64,000 nt of DNA from Undaria pinnatifida (GCA_012845835.1 JABAKD010000014.1:3952896-4016895), one strand, 5' to 3'. Shown: positions 37,791-49,786, numbered from the stretch's first letter. Notes: generated by a model not told the origin, from the letters alone. Numbers and translations: made by a program.

Positions 37791-39560
37791 GCGCCGGATA
37801 CCCCCCGCTACCGAAGCCTTGGTCCCAGCCCTGACGCGCGTGCTGCGACAGAAGGTACCACCAGGTAGCACGTTTTGGCTACGGTAATTGACGCGCTCTA
37901 CGACAATAACGTGTGGTACTTTTTTGGCCCCTATTAAATAGCGTTTTCTGAATGATGGGCCTGGAGATCCCTTAGTAACGCGAAATAGTCCAAGACAATT
38001 TTTTCACAATCATGTCCTGCTCTAAAATCGTCAGATGATTTTCTCCTTCTATATATATACTTCGAAGTATATCTTGACCCAAAATCGTCAGATAATTTTC
38101 ACCATGTTTTATAGACTACTAGTGTTTTTTTTGGTATGTGGGATTGTTGAGATCGGGGTGCGAGTGTCATTTTTGTTTTCCCCCTAAATCAGTTTGACGG
38201 GGTGAAGTGTGATATTATAGAGCGCTCCTCAAGCCAACGCGCACCCTCTTTCGGAAGGAAAAACAAATGGTGCGCAGGGGTCCTCCTATCAGCTACCGTA
38301 GCTTTGCGTCATTTTCTGAGCGACGGGGAGGAGCTGTTATAAGGCTTAGTTTGGGTATAAGCAATTGGTTAACCTCTTGTGAGTGGTCAAACAGACTAAT
38401 ACCCCACTTGTTCCTTAACAGATGGCGTCGTCGACAGACCGTGGGTTCTTTCGGTCGTGGGTTTGAATCCCATCACCCACAATAATAAAATGTTTTCAGA
38501 CTTTCCCCAAGTCGAACTTGAAAAATGCTCTCCCCGGTATCCCCAGGAAAATGAAACCGCTTGGATATTGATTGACAGGTCCGCCCGAATATCCGGCCGA
38601 CCTGCCATCCCGCCTTTTCAGGGGAGGGGGGGGGGGGGGGGTTATGAGGCTTTTAGTTTGGGTAGGCAATTGGGTTAACCTTTTGCAAGTGGTCAACCGG
38701 ACTTATACCCCACTAATACCTTAGCAGAGCCCCTTCACCCCCCAAATCGTCGTGAATTCCAATTCTCGTGTATTGCAAATATGTTGTTCGTTGTGTATAT
38801 GGTACCTACTGCAGTACACAACACGTCAACTGTTCTACATGTCATGGCGCTAGGTGCACCATTTTGCCTTCTGAGGACGTGGTGGCTTGAGGAGCTCTAT
38901 GCCCTCCTGAAGCCAAAAAAACTGATTTTTGAAAAACAAACTGAAAAAAAGTGCCACACAAACCGATGAACAAACCTAGTGACCAGTTGTGGTGGGTCTT
39001 GAGTATTCCTCAAAACTACAATTTTGGCAAAACAATTTATAATTGAATTTTTTCGAAAATTTTTCGACGATTTTGGGGTTTAAGGAGCCTTAGGTGTAAA
39101 AGAAAAAAAAATCCAGGTTTTTTTATCTCGGAGGGGGTAAAAAAAAAAAGGTGCAAAAACAGTCTACCCATGTGAGCACTTTCTTCTCTTTTTATCGTGT
39201 CAGCACGCGTCGTGTAGTAGTTCTAAAGGTAAGCGATTGATGTTGTTATTACCCCCTTTTGGCCACTTTTTTTTTTTCAGTCGGCTCGGGGTCAATCGCC
39301 CGATTGACATGCCCCCCCCCCCTGCTCCTTGCGTTCGAGTGCTGTTTTAACATTCTCGATGTTTACACGAAAAGGGATCATGGTTTAAGCTACGCTGCAC
39401 CCAAAAAAAAAAAACGCCCCCCGTGAGAGAACATGTTTTTTGCCAGTGAGAGGGTCAGAGTCACTCGCGCGGGTGATGGAAACCCACCGGTGGAGTGAAA
39501 AAGGGGCTACCCCCCCCCCCCCCCCCCCCCCCGGAGCATTGATCTGTAGCTAGGTGCACC
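37790..39560. other. Repeat-rich region without gene
   Basis: Degraded MITE-1 interiors (CCAAAATCGTC, GCACGCGTCG), SINE-like element C, and a 22-C run at 39511-39532. No exon recognised. Confidence 0.5.
38335..38720 (+). repeat. SINE-like element C, plus-strand copy
   Basis: Has GTGGGTTTGAATCCC (B-box block), CTTTCCCCAAGTCGAACTTG and two copies of TTTGGGT..GCAATTGG..TTAACCT at either end. A G-run interrupts it near 38627. Confidence 0.6.
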
Positions 39561-39587
39561 ATTTTGCCTTCTGAGGGTGGACTGATT

Positions 39588-39827
39588 CTACGATAGCCCC
39601 CCCACCAAAACCAGCGATTTTCGTCAACGAACGTTTCATGGCTGCTAGACACGAGGATGAAGGGAGCTATGAAAAAAGCATGTCCTCAAACATTTTCATG
39701 TTTGCAAAGGTCTATCGAACGATGGCGTTGGGACGGCAAGGAGAGCACTGTATTTCAGAAGATACGGCCGGGAGCTGGTTTCAAAACCGGCGATTTCGGT
39801 GAAGAACAGTTGGGGGGGCTACCGTAG
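39588..39827. mobile_element. MITE-2 copy (CTACGRTAGCCCCCCC terminal repeats)
   Basis: Starts CTACGATAGCCCCCCCACCA and ends TTGGGGGGGCTACCGTAG, a 240-bp element with inverted termini. Interior landmarks: AACGTTTCATGGCTGCTAG, CTGGTTTCAAAACCGGCGAT. No ORF. Confidence 0.75.
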
Positions 39828-40428
39828 TGAGACTCAAAAGTTGTGGGGGCTACAACCGTAGAACTACTCGGTCCTTCTCTGAGGGCGCGGTGGCTTGAGG
39901 AGCTCAACCCACTCACAAAAAAACTGTTTTATTGGTAGCAAACTGAAAAAAAAGGCTGTGGTTCGTATTCACCCCGTTAACAAACCTGTGGCCCAGGCGC
40001 ACCCAGGTACTATACAAACCCTTTCATTTTGGACAAAAACAAGGATGACTGACCCCAGCAGACCTAACAATGTGACCGCGCGGACCTTGGACGGTATATC
40101 TGATATTTACGCTCTCTCTCGTAGTGGCCGAGGGCTACGAGTGTGTGTGGTTCATCCGCAGATTCGCAAGAACAAAACAATGTTATCGAGAGAAAAGCGG
40201 CGCAGCCACGTTTTTCTCGCCCGCTTTGTGTCCAGCTTGGGATCATGGTTAATGGGGTTTTATGGGGAGTTGGGTTGTTGGGTCTACGCGCCCGTACCTT
40301 GATCACGCCAGGCAAGTGCTTTTCCTTTGCTCGCAAACGCGAACAGCGCCTCTAGCGCCCGAAAGATCCGCGCGCGACCACACCCATCGTTAAGCGAGCC
40401 CAGGATGACCTTTTTCGACAATTTTGGG

Positions 40429-40514
40429 GTTAACGCCTACACAACTGGAAACCCGCTTCGGGGAAAATACTATTAATAGGAATTAGTATAGGAGGGGGTT
40501 TTAGGGCTCTAAAG
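40429..40514 (-). mobile_element. MITE-3 copy
   Basis: GGTTAACGCCTACACAACTG...GGAATTAGTATAGGAGGG...GGCTCTAAAGG. Confidence 0.6.
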
Positions 40515-40576
40515 GAAGGGGCTATCAATGAGTTCCCTAGGACCGTTCAAAATATACTGGTATATTGTAAGTCGTT

Positions 40577-40845
40577 CGGCGGTAGCCCCCCCTCGACTAT
40601 TACTTGACGAAATCGCCGGTCTTGAGACGAGCCCGCCGGAGCCGTGTCTCGTTGAAATACGGTGTCCCTTTCTACCCCGACTCGACATCGTTCGTCTCGA
40701 TGCCCTACCTATGTGCTGCAAACAAGAAAATAGATATTGCAAGGTGTTTTTTTTTCGTCATCATCAATAATAGCATCCTTGCTCGTACGTATCGAGCGGC
40801 CATGAAACGTTCGTTGAAGAAAATCGCTGGCTTTAGAGGGAGGCG
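40577..40845. mobile_element. MITE-2 copy, reverse orientation
   Basis: Left end GGCGGTAGCCCCCCCT; interior GAAATCGCCGGTCTTGAGAC and CCATGAAACGTTCGTTGAAG. The right end runs into a (GGGGGGC)n array. Confidence 0.6.
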
Positions 40846-40959
40846 GGGGGGGCGGGGGGGGCGGGGGGGGCGGGGGGGGGGGCGCGGTGTATTCATTTGT
40901 TGCTTGCCTTGTAGTCATTTGACCATGGACCACGCATTCCCTTTTGAGGGGGAGTGGTG

Positions 40960-41231
40960 CTACGGTAGCCCCCCCCCCCCAACTTTTTCTTTACCGAAAT
41001 CGCCGGTTTTGAAACCAGCTCCAGGCCGTATGCCCTGGAATACGGTGCCCCTTCCTTGCCATTCCCGACGTCGTCGTTCGATAGTCCTTCCCTTGCAAAA
41101 CAAGAAAAATTTACGGAGAGATGTCGTGATCAAGGCCTCTTTCCTCGCGTCGAGCAAGAGCATGAAACTTTTTCGCTGAAGAAAGTCGTTGGTTTTGTTG
41201 GGGAGGGGGGGGGGGGGGGCTATCATCGTAG
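40960..41231. mobile_element. MITE-2 copy, reverse orientation
   Basis: Left CTACGGTAGCCCCCC and right GGGGGGCTATCATCGTAG enclose the family interior (GAAATCGCCGGTTTTGAAAC, GCATGAAACTTTTTCGCTG). Confidence 0.7.
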
Positions 41232-41344
41232 AATCAGTCCGAGCTGGTTTTGGGGGAGGGGATATCGTAGCAACCAGTCGTTTTGGCCGAACAATGAGCC
41301 ATCCTGAGCTCCTAACACGAGAACCTCAATATCTCACCCGATAA

Positions 41345-41775
41345 AGGTGCACCACTTTCTTTCTAATACTACCCCTCAATTTGGGAGCTTTAAGACCTCT
41401 CCCAAAAACTGTTTTGGAGAAAAAGTCAAAATTGCCATGTATATACTGGGTGAAAAACCCCATGGCGCCTAGCTATAGGGTACACAACAAAAATCATGCA
41501 ATGAAAAAAAAAACGTTTTTTTCTCCGACGATAGTATTAGTAGGTGAAGGAGCCCCGTCATACAGAAACCATTTATGCCAAAAAAAGGTACATACCTCTA
41601 TCGTAGCACGCGTTTACATTACACCCCAGGTACTTGACTGACCCGTCATTTTGGACAAAAATGGCTTTTTTTCCCGACGATAGTATTAATTTATAGTTGG
41701 TTAAGGAGCCCCGTCATTCAGAAAAACGTTTTCGCCAAAAAAAGGTACATACCTCTATCGTAGCACGCGTCTACA
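41345..41775. mobile_element. Tandem MITE-1 remnants
   Basis: Inverted-orientation interior (ACTACCCCTCAATTTGGGAG), then two successive right ends CCTCTATCGTAGCACGCGT at about 41597 and 41752, separated by a duplicated GGAGCCCCGTCAT..CAGAAA block. Confidence 0.55.
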
Positions 41776-42511
41776 TTACACACCCAGGTACTATACAAAC
41801 CCCTTCATTTTGGAACCCCTTCATTTTGGACAAAAACAAGGATTACTGACCCGTCATTTTTGGACAAAAACGGCCCATTTTTTTACGACGATTTTGGGTT
41901 AAGGCAGCCCCGTCATTCAGAAAAACATTTCTGACGAAAAGTGCTGCTACCTCTATCGCAGCAGCGAAAAGTGCTACTACCTTTATCGCAGCAGCGAAAA
42001 GTGCTGCTACCTCTATCGCAGCAGGCGTGATGACTCCTCGAAGGCATTCGTTCGCGCAACCCGGCCAAGCGTAGACGCCATAGTAACTTTTCTGTGGTTG
42101 GTTTACCGTAGAGCCTTTCCTGCCCCCCCCGCCACACGCCGCGGCAGGTTCTAGAGCCTTTTCTGCCCCCCCCGCCACACCGGCGGCATGCGGCAGGTTT
42201 TTGATGGGTGACTATTGCCTTGCTGTAGGGTCTGCTTTTCTTTCTACTGCTTTTCTTCGCGTGTTCCTGGCTCCATAGCCAGACGGTTAGAGGTGTGGGA
42301 GTGGGGTTTGAGGAGCCGCATCTTCGACTCATGGTCTACTTCGTAGAACCGGAGTTTCCCGAATCTCCCATATTTCTGCATATGCGACTCATCAGGGTGG
42401 GCTAGTGTTAAGATACGGCCTCGAAAGGCCTGTAGGTATCCGAATTTGAGATCATTCGGATGGGTTTCGTATGATAAGGTTGGCGGTTTATATTCGGGGA
42501 AGTTAGGAATT

Positions 42512-42537
42512 AGATCGGAGGCACGCGCCTCCGATCT
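42512..42537. other. Perfect inverted repeat, 11-bp arms
   Basis: AGATCGGAGGC and GCCTCCGATCT separated by ACGC; would form a GC-rich hairpin. No gene adjacent that would make it a terminator. Confidence 0.6.
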
Positions 42538-43336
42538 CAGAAGCTATCCCGGGCTCTGTCTGGTGGAAACGAATAAAGCTATGTCTCTACGAAGGAACGA
42601 AAGTGAGTACTCTCCGAGGACCTGCTCAATTGGCAGACCTGCAGGGGGCACTCTGTGCCCCCCACCATTAATTTAACACCTACGCCCTAGTCCTGAAACA
42701 AATACCGGGTATATACTCATATAGTTTGTTAGACTAACACCGTTAGTTCCTCACCTGAGAAGCTTAACCGGCACAAGGTATACTTTTTTTTGGCGCCAAA
42801 AGTGCAATCCGTACCGTGGAATGACTCCGATGCTACACCTCCACAGGGTTAGGGTTAGGGTTAGGCCCCATGGGATGGTTCTTCGGGTAAGGGGTAGAGA
42901 TCTAGGTTATGGGTTAGCTCAGGTATATCGAGACCACAAGCACGACATACTTTGTGCGATATTTCATCCACCGTTTTCGCCCAAATCAAAGGCTGTGGTA
43001 GGCGTGTGGGGGTCAATTTTTGGTGCCCTTTTGACAATTTCTTCGAAAGTGACTCGTCGGGTTCACTCGTGCTGCGAACGATCCCCCCTGTTTCTTGGCG
43101 GTGTTTCTAATTTTTTTGGATAAGAATCGGCGATGGAATGGATGGTTGGCTACAACTTCCTGCTGCGCCAACAACCAATAATAGCCCGGAAGTTTTTTTT
43201 CGTCGGGGGGGTGAGCTAGGGTACAGAGTTTACTCGTGCGCGAGTGGCTCAGACTCGGCAGTGGTGAGAGAAAGAGTTACCTACCCTCCTGCGGTAGCCT
43301 GTCGTATTTCGTCAGTGCGTGCAGCAGTACGAACGG

Positions 43337-43594
43337 CTGATTCGACGATGCCCCCGCCCCATGAGCGACTGCCTTCAACGAACATCTCATGGGCTGCTCG
43401 ACACGAGGAAGGATGTCAACGAAAAAAAGTTCTTCGCAACATATTTGCTTGTTTGCGGAGGACCATCTAACGACGACGTCGGGGTGGCAACGGGCACCGT
43501 ATTATATGAGATCAGATGCGGCCGGGAGCTGGTTTCAATTTTAAACCGGCGATTTACTTTCGTCAAAGAAAAAATGAGGGGGGGGCTACCATAG
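43337..43594. mobile_element. MITE-2 copy, forward orientation
   Basis: Left ATTCGACGATGCCCCCGCC (degenerate) and right GGGGGGGCTACCATAG; interior CAACGAACATCTCATGGGCT and GCCGGGAGCTGGTTTCAA. Confidence 0.65.
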
Positions 43595-44544
43595 AACGCC
43601 TCGATCGAATGGGATCGTGTCGTGCACATCTCCATATATATATATTGTTGAATTATTATAGAAGTCCGGACACACGAAATGTATTCCAATATCCCAAGCA
43701 GTCCGCGCTGCTTTCACAAAAGAAATATGGCCGATGCTGCAAAACGTCCTTTTTTATCTTGTGGGTCAGTTTTTCCCTCTGTTTCAAAGTCTCAAAAAAA
43801 GGGGTTAGCGTAAAGGTAGCAATAATGCCTTGTTTTGAGAGACTCGTGCTGCACGATGGAGAGGTGTGTGCACCACTTGTTTTTTCTGCAAGGTTTCCTC
43901 ACCTTGGGGCATTTTTTTTTCTGAGGTTTATCCTCGCTTTCCGAGTTTAAGACACGTCCCTTCTTAACCTCAAAAAAACTGATTTTGACAAAAACAAAAC
44001 TGCTACGTACACCTCGGACGAGAAAATCCCATCTGGCCACTAGGCGCACGCACAACGATCATGATGCAAGAAAAAAGTTTTTTTTCAGATGATTTTGGGT
44101 CAAGGAGCAGCCCCGTCATTCAGAAACCATTTTCGCCAAAAAAAGGTTTACCTTAATACCTCTATATCGTCGCACGTACCTTGGACACATGAGGGTAGGG
44201 GAACACAGGTTATCAGCTTGGCTTAGAGACAGCAGCACCGGTTCTTCTTCTTGGTGTGTGTAGATCTTCTTAGTATTGCCGTGTGGAGCTATGAGAAGCT
44301 CGGATTGACTGGAAAGGAGTGATGCAAAGCGTGGGGCGCGTCATGTTCAGTTATTGTTCGCTTCACCCGCTCCACAACTAGCTCTATCTTCTGAACACCA
44401 TTCTACGGAACGCCCATCGAACGTTCTCACAGGTGGCCTACTAATCTAGTGGGGCGCACCATTAATAGAGCGCTTATGTTGATGGGCTACCTTATCCCCA
44501 AGGAAACGTTCCATCGCCGGGACCGTTCTCGGGACGCATATGCT

Positions 44545-45055
44545 ACGATATTCGGTATTAAAGTATACCTTTTTTTGACGAAAATGGTTTCTGAGTATGA
44601 CGGGGCGCTGCTCCTTCAACCCGAAAAATCGTCGGAAAAAAGAACGACATTTTTTTTTTTGCCATGATATTCTCGCTGTGTGCCTACAAGGCTACCCGAG
44701 GGATTTTTCACCGATAGGGTCAGCTCACGCTATCACTACGGTGGGATCCGAAGGGTGCGCCAGCTAGCGTTGGGTTGCGAAAGCAACTGAGTTATATCGA
44801 CACACGACGCGTATAAAAATACGTGGAAGTGTGGTGAGCTTGGTGAGCTTAAGCTTTATTTTGCCCCATCCGCCGGAGGATAAAATAAAAATAAAAAAAA
44901 AATCATCCGGTGTATATGCAGCGCAGTTTTATTTTTTCTCCATGGATAATGTAATCAGTTTTTGGTCGAGAGATCTTTAAAGCTCCCAAATTGAGGGGTA
45001 GTGTTAGGAAAACAATGGTGTATATGCACACCACCTCTATTGTAAGCACGCGTCG
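44545..45055. mobile_element. MITE-1 copy interrupted by dispersed repeat E
   Basis: The left part (ATGCTACGATATTCGGTA, ATCGTCGGAAAAAAGAACG) and the right part (AAGCTCCCAAATTGAGGGG, TCTATTGTAAGCACGCGTCG) are separated by a copy of repeat E at 44745-44890. Confidence 0.55.
44745..44905. repeat. Dispersed repeat E, copy 4, inserted in MITE-1
   Basis: GATCCGAAGGGTGCGCCAGC, ACACGACGCGTATAAAAATA, CCCCATCCGCCGGAGGATAA and an A-rich tail. Its insertion into a MITE-1 copy dates it later. Confidence 0.7.
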
Positions 45056-45233
45056 CCCCAAATGTGTTCCCCTTACCCTAAATAGCTTTGGTCGGTTATT
45101 GAGATGGCGCTTTTTATCCTTATTATTGGGCTACGTGCGCAATTTCTGAATAGCGGGGCTCTTCTGCATATATATATCGGGGTTCCAATCTCGGGCCAAG
45201 CGATTTCCCGGCACTGTATATTATAAGAGTCTT

Positions 45234-45524
45234 ACTACAGCAGCCCCCCCAACTTTTCTTCATCGAAATAGCCGGTTTCAAAACCAGCTCTACACCCCGG
45301 TCATATCTCCTGAAACACGGTGTGTCCCTCAACACCCCGACGTATGAAACACGGTGTGTCCCTCGACACCCCGACGTCATCGATCGATAGACCTTTGTGT
45401 GCACAAAAGAAAATATGTAGGTACTTTTCGTTTCAATGGCATCCTTGGTGCTTCGTTCCTTGTGTCGAGCAGCCCTGAAACGTTCGTTGAAGAAAATCGC
45501 TGGTTATGGGGGGGGCTATCGTAG
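45234..45524. mobile_element. MITE-2 copy, reverse orientation
   Basis: Left CTACAGCAGCCCCCCCAAC and right GGGGGGGCTATCGTAG. The interior has a local duplication of AACACGGTGTGTCCCTC. Confidence 0.65.
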
Positions 45525-45851
45525 TAAGAATCAATCACAATACCGGTTCCAAATATTAGGCACTCTTCAACCGGCGCTATAGGGGGGGGGGGGGCACACT
45601 CTACAATGTACGAAGCACTCGTCGGCCGATGGCGCGTTTGTCGGCGAACTGTTTGTCCCCTCAAAAAATGTTTTATGAAGGTACAAACAAAAAATAGGAC
45701 ACTTCCCAATAAAAACTCACCCATATAGTGTATTACGAGTACCAACAACGCAGCTTGCAAATATGAGTATTGACCTGAAATTCGTTGAACTCACGGCTGA
45801 CGTCCTTGAAAATTCTTTATAAAATACTAAGTTAAAAAAAAAAAGTCTTAA

Positions 45852-46585
45852 CGCCATTTCTTATGCAGTCGGATTTGTCAGTCGGAAACGGCCTTTTTCG
45901 ACTGAAGCCCAAATCGGGCTTTCTCACGCAGTCGAAAAAGGGCTTTTATCGACTGAGAATTTCGACCGGCGGATCCAGTAAAAAAACTCGACTTTTTCGA
46001 CTGGATCCTCCAGTCGAAAAACTCAGTCGAAAAAGTTTCTACGTGTTTTTTGAACCGATCGCATAGCCCATCCCACCACCAAACACACCCACACGGCCAC
46101 ACAGCCACACACCCATATCAGGTACCACACTGCAGTATTATACAAGGCGCTGACGCTGGCTTGGCTATCCCTGCTGTTGCTTCTCGCAGCAAGTCAGCGT
46201 GGCGCATTCCTAGTTCCGCTCGACAGCAGCGTGTATCACACGACGGCAGCAGCGCGCGGTCTCGATCCCAAGCTGCTGCCAACAACGGCTGCGCCTGCTG
46301 TAGCTTTGGCGGCTCTCGGCTGAGTGCAACTCCACGAACGTAGCTTTGGCGGCCTTCGGCTAAGCCCGGCCTTCGGCTAAGCCCAAAGCACAGAGCTGGC
46401 AACCGATTTTGCCTGCTGTACAGCAGTACTCCCTCACACCAACCGCCTCTAGGAAGAGCACAAAAACTAAAAAATCAACTCGACTGACGATAAAAAGAAG
46501 GACCAGAAGAATCACTGGGTCGAAAAAAAGTCCAGTCGAAAGGGCCGTTTTCGACTGGCGGAATCCGACTGCATAAGAAATGGCC
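45852..46585. mobile_element. Non-autonomous DNA transposon, ~730 bp, long terminal inverted repeats, TAA duplication
   Basis: A 23-bp perfect inverted pair (45853-45875 and 46562-46584, GCCATTTCTTATGCAGTCGG...), extending imperfectly to about 55 bp with GTCGAAAA-rich sub-repeats. TAA stands at both borders (45849-45851 and 46586-46588). The 3-bp TWA duplication and GGCC-like end fit PIF/Harbinger; that class is an inference. No transposase: the core is GC-rich, with a duplicated GTAGCTTTGGCGGC. Confidence 0.7.
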
Positions 46586-46619
46586 TAATATATGATAGTC
46601 TGTTGTCGCTCTCAGCTAC

Positions 46620-46866
46620 GTACTGGTACCGCGCCTTTTCCAAGCGAACGCATTAAAGGTATTCGTTCGCACCGAAGCGACCAAGCTTCCATGTGCCTTA
46701 GTGTAGAAAAAAATGAAAAATGTGTTTGTAAATAGTCGTGAAATTACTTGACTAAAAGAACGACTAACCGGGGTGTAGTTCTCACGCTCGCGAGTCCTGG
46801 AGCTCAATCGGAGACAGGTACATCATTTTGGTCAATCTAACAACTGCAACCCCTACCGTGGGATGA
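46620..46866. mobile_element. MITE-4 copy, left end eroded
   Basis: Interior GTATTCGTTCGCACCGAAGC and GTGAAATTACTTGACTAAA; right end CCCCTACCGTGGGATGAC. A weaker relic of the same family is at 42715-42835. Confidence 0.55.
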
Positions 46867-46871
46867 CTCGG

Positions 46872-46960
46872 TTAATGCCTTTACACAACCGGAAACCCTT
46901 TTTATTGGGGACATACTTCGTATTTACTTGAAATTAGTGTCTAAAGTGTGAGGGATTATA
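46872..46960 (-). mobile_element. MITE-3 copy, degraded right end
   Basis: GTTAATGCCTTTACACAACC...TACTTGAAATTAGTGTCTAAA, matching the family but without a clear GGGGTTAA end. Confidence 0.5.
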
Positions 46961-47217
46961 TAATTCAAGGCAAAAAAGGCCTATTTTCCGACGATTTTTG
47001 GTCAAGAGCTCCGTCTTTCATAAAACATTTTCGCCAAAAAAAAATATACCTCTACTACTCGTATCGTAGCCCGAGTTATGAGAAAAAGTGCCACTCTATC
47101 TACCAAGTACCCTAACTAACTCCTGCAACAAGAAAAAATGGGGGGGAGCCTCCCCCCATCGAAGCCGTGGTCTGACCGGGCACGGACATGAGAATGGCGA
47201 TGATGTGAGAACAACAA

Positions 47218-48930
47218 CAGCCCTCCTTCCCAATCAACAATTTCCAAACCGACGATAACCCCGACCGTGTCGGAGTCGTTATCCATACGCCTTCCATTCC
47301 GCACTACGAGTAGAGTTGCAATTAACACGAGATGAGGCAAGAAGAGTGCCTCCTACTCGCACGCCGTGTGTGCTCAAAAGCCAACAACAACAAAAAAAAG
47401 GCCCGCCGCCCTCAAAACACACAGCAGCAAATGGGACCGAAACAGCGGCAGCACGGCGACCGCGGCCAACTCGAGACGGCGGCGTGCGACGAAACAAATA
47501 AAGCTCCACGACGAGTTAGCACAAGCAAGCTCGCCAGGTCTGTATGTAGACTCCGGGTTTCGCGGAAATCGGTCATGTTCAGTTCTCGGAATCAAAGATA
47601 CAAAACTGTAAACCTACCAACAACAACGGCCTTCCCAATCAACAATTTCCAACCGATGACAACCCCAATCGTCGGAGTGCGTTATCAAAACGCCTTCCAT
47701 CCACACTGTACTATAGCAGAGTTGGCAACATGAGACGCAAGAGTGCCTCGTACCCGCAGGCCGTGTGCGTGCTCAAAGCCAATAAAAGACAAGCAAGTCT
47801 TGAAAGCCGCCTTCAAAACGCACAGCAGCTCAAACGCCACCAATACAGCAGCAGCACGGCGACCACGGCCACCTTGGGACTGCGTGCGACGAAACAAGCT
47901 CCACGACGCGAGTTAGCACTAACGACCTCGCCCCGGTTCTCCTGTAGTGCACCCGGGTTTCGCGGAAATTGGTCATGCCCCAGCTCTCGCAAATCAAAGA
48001 CACAACACCGGAACCTACCAGACAGACAGTACACTCAACACAACAACAAACACACACATGTAGCAAAATGTAATGGAGGCCTTCACGCACCCCTGAGCAA
48101 GAGTGTTTTCTTTTACCAAAAGGAAGAAAAAAAAAAAAGAGCTGTTCACGCGGGGTCATGACCCGACCCGCGGCCGGGTCGGGTAAGGCGGGCCGGGTCC
48201 AAGGAGGGTTTTAAAATCTCGCGAGGAGTTACGAGTGCCGGGTCGGGTCAAAAAGAAGGTGTGCGAAATCTCACTGGAGGTCTTGTCGGGTAGGCTCCGG
48301 CGGTTGTCAAATCTCACGGGCCGGGTCCCGGTTCAGCGCCGTGACCGAACCTGACCCGCGAGAGGTGACGCGACCAGCGGAAAGTCCTGCAAAGAACGGC
48401 CACACCAGCTTCGCGCTCGTTCTTGCCTCGTCATCACCCCCGCTTTCTCCCGGATATTGCCCCCAGACGAAGTATTAATAGCGGTCTCCCTGCATAGTGC
48501 CGGTTGAGTAGTGCCGGTTTCCCGCTATAGTGCCTGTGAAATCGCTTGGCATATATTGGAACTTAGTGGCATCGTGCGGAGTAGTGCCGGTTTCCACCAT
48601 AGTGTACCGATATTCACATACCTGCACCATGAGGGGACCACTACGACCTTACAAGCAGCGTGGTAAATGAGACAAGAGTTGTGCCTCGTTCTCGCACTAG
48701 ACTGTCTCGGCAACCAAAGCAACGAAAAACACATATATATGTACGTACACACACAAAAACAAACAAAAACCCCGTCGCCGTCAACCCACAGCAGCAAGGC
48801 CACCAAAAACACTACATCACGGCGACCGCGGCCAACTCTGGACCGGTGTGCGACAACACAACCTCCACGCGCGAGTTATCGCAAAAACACGGTCGCGTCT
48901 GTTCATACCGGTCACGTACACAGCCCTCGC
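47218..48930. repeat. Tandem/dispersed ~400-bp units (three)
   Basis: Units at 47218-47612, 47625-48010 and a shorter one at 48660-48930 share CCCAATCAACAATTTCCAA, GAGACAAGAGTGCCTC-like, CACAGCAGC and CGGGTTTCGCGGAAAT. On the minus strand the first unit has an open VGVIVGLEIVDWEGG segment, broken in the second. No family recognised. Confidence 0.65.
48145..48375. repeat. CCCGACCCG element I, copy 3
   Basis: CATGACCCGACCCGCGGCCG and GGGTCGGGTCAAAAAGAAGG, with the AAATCTCAC spacer motif. Confidence 0.6.
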
Positions 48931-48957
48931 AACCAGCGACATAAGCCGAAGACAAAC

Positions 48958-48999
48958 TGTACACAGCAGGCAGACAGACAGGCAGGCAGGCAGACAGAA

Positions 49000-49035
<36 letters not shown>

Positions 49036-49037
49036 GA
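48958..49037. repeat. CAGA/CAGG microsatellite
   Basis: (CAGACAGG)n then (CAGA)n. Confidence 0.9.
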
Positions 49038-49204
49038 AAGACAAATCGACACAATATGGAAGCCTGTACGAAACACGCAATGATAAATCCGGCATCTTTG
49101 CCCTCCTAAGGCCAAAAAACAGCCTCGGTCGCTTCGCACTTTCGTCCTTGCCTCACCACAACGATCTAAAAAGCGGGGCGTACCAGCCTTCCATCAAGAA
49201 AAGA

Positions 49205-49288
49205 GGCACATTTTATAGAAATATTTCAAGGACGTCAGCCGTGAGTTCGACGAATTTTGGGTCAATACTCATCTTTGCAAGCTGCGTT
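49205..49288 (+). repeat. Dispersed repeat G, well-preserved copy
   Basis: AAGGACGTCAGCCGTGAGTT, CGACGAATTTTGGGTCAATA, CTCATCTTTGCAAGCTGCGT. Nearly identical to 61497-61573. Confidence 0.7.
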
Positions 49289-49786
49289 GTTACGTTTGCC
49301 TTCTACGAAAGGCAAAAAAAATAAACAACAGCCTCTCGGTCGCTTCGCTTCCTCTCGCCCTTGTCGTCTCATTATAACGACCTCTAAAAAGCGGGGCGTA
49401 CTCGAAACCCTTGTCTGAGGGAAGAAACGCGCCGCGGTACATGATTCATCACGCGCCGCGCGCGCGAAGTCATACATCCCGCCCAGAGCGCATTCTACGC
49501 TCCTCCTGGTAGAGGTTCACAAGTTTGTTTCTGGACGTCCTCACTCAAAAAGCTCCGTGTCTCATCCCAAAACACAGTTTACACAGTTTTGGGGATGAGA
49601 TACGTACGTACAGAGCTTTTTGAGTGATGTTCCATCGAAAAACCAAAAAAAAAAAAAACTTTCCCTGTGATGATCAAATCCCACGGCCTTCGTGAGGACA
49701 ACGAAAACGAAAACGAAACCGGATGTTGCACAAAAAAAAAAATAGACCTAAACAACGGACTTCCGACGATTTCTGGGATAAGGTGG

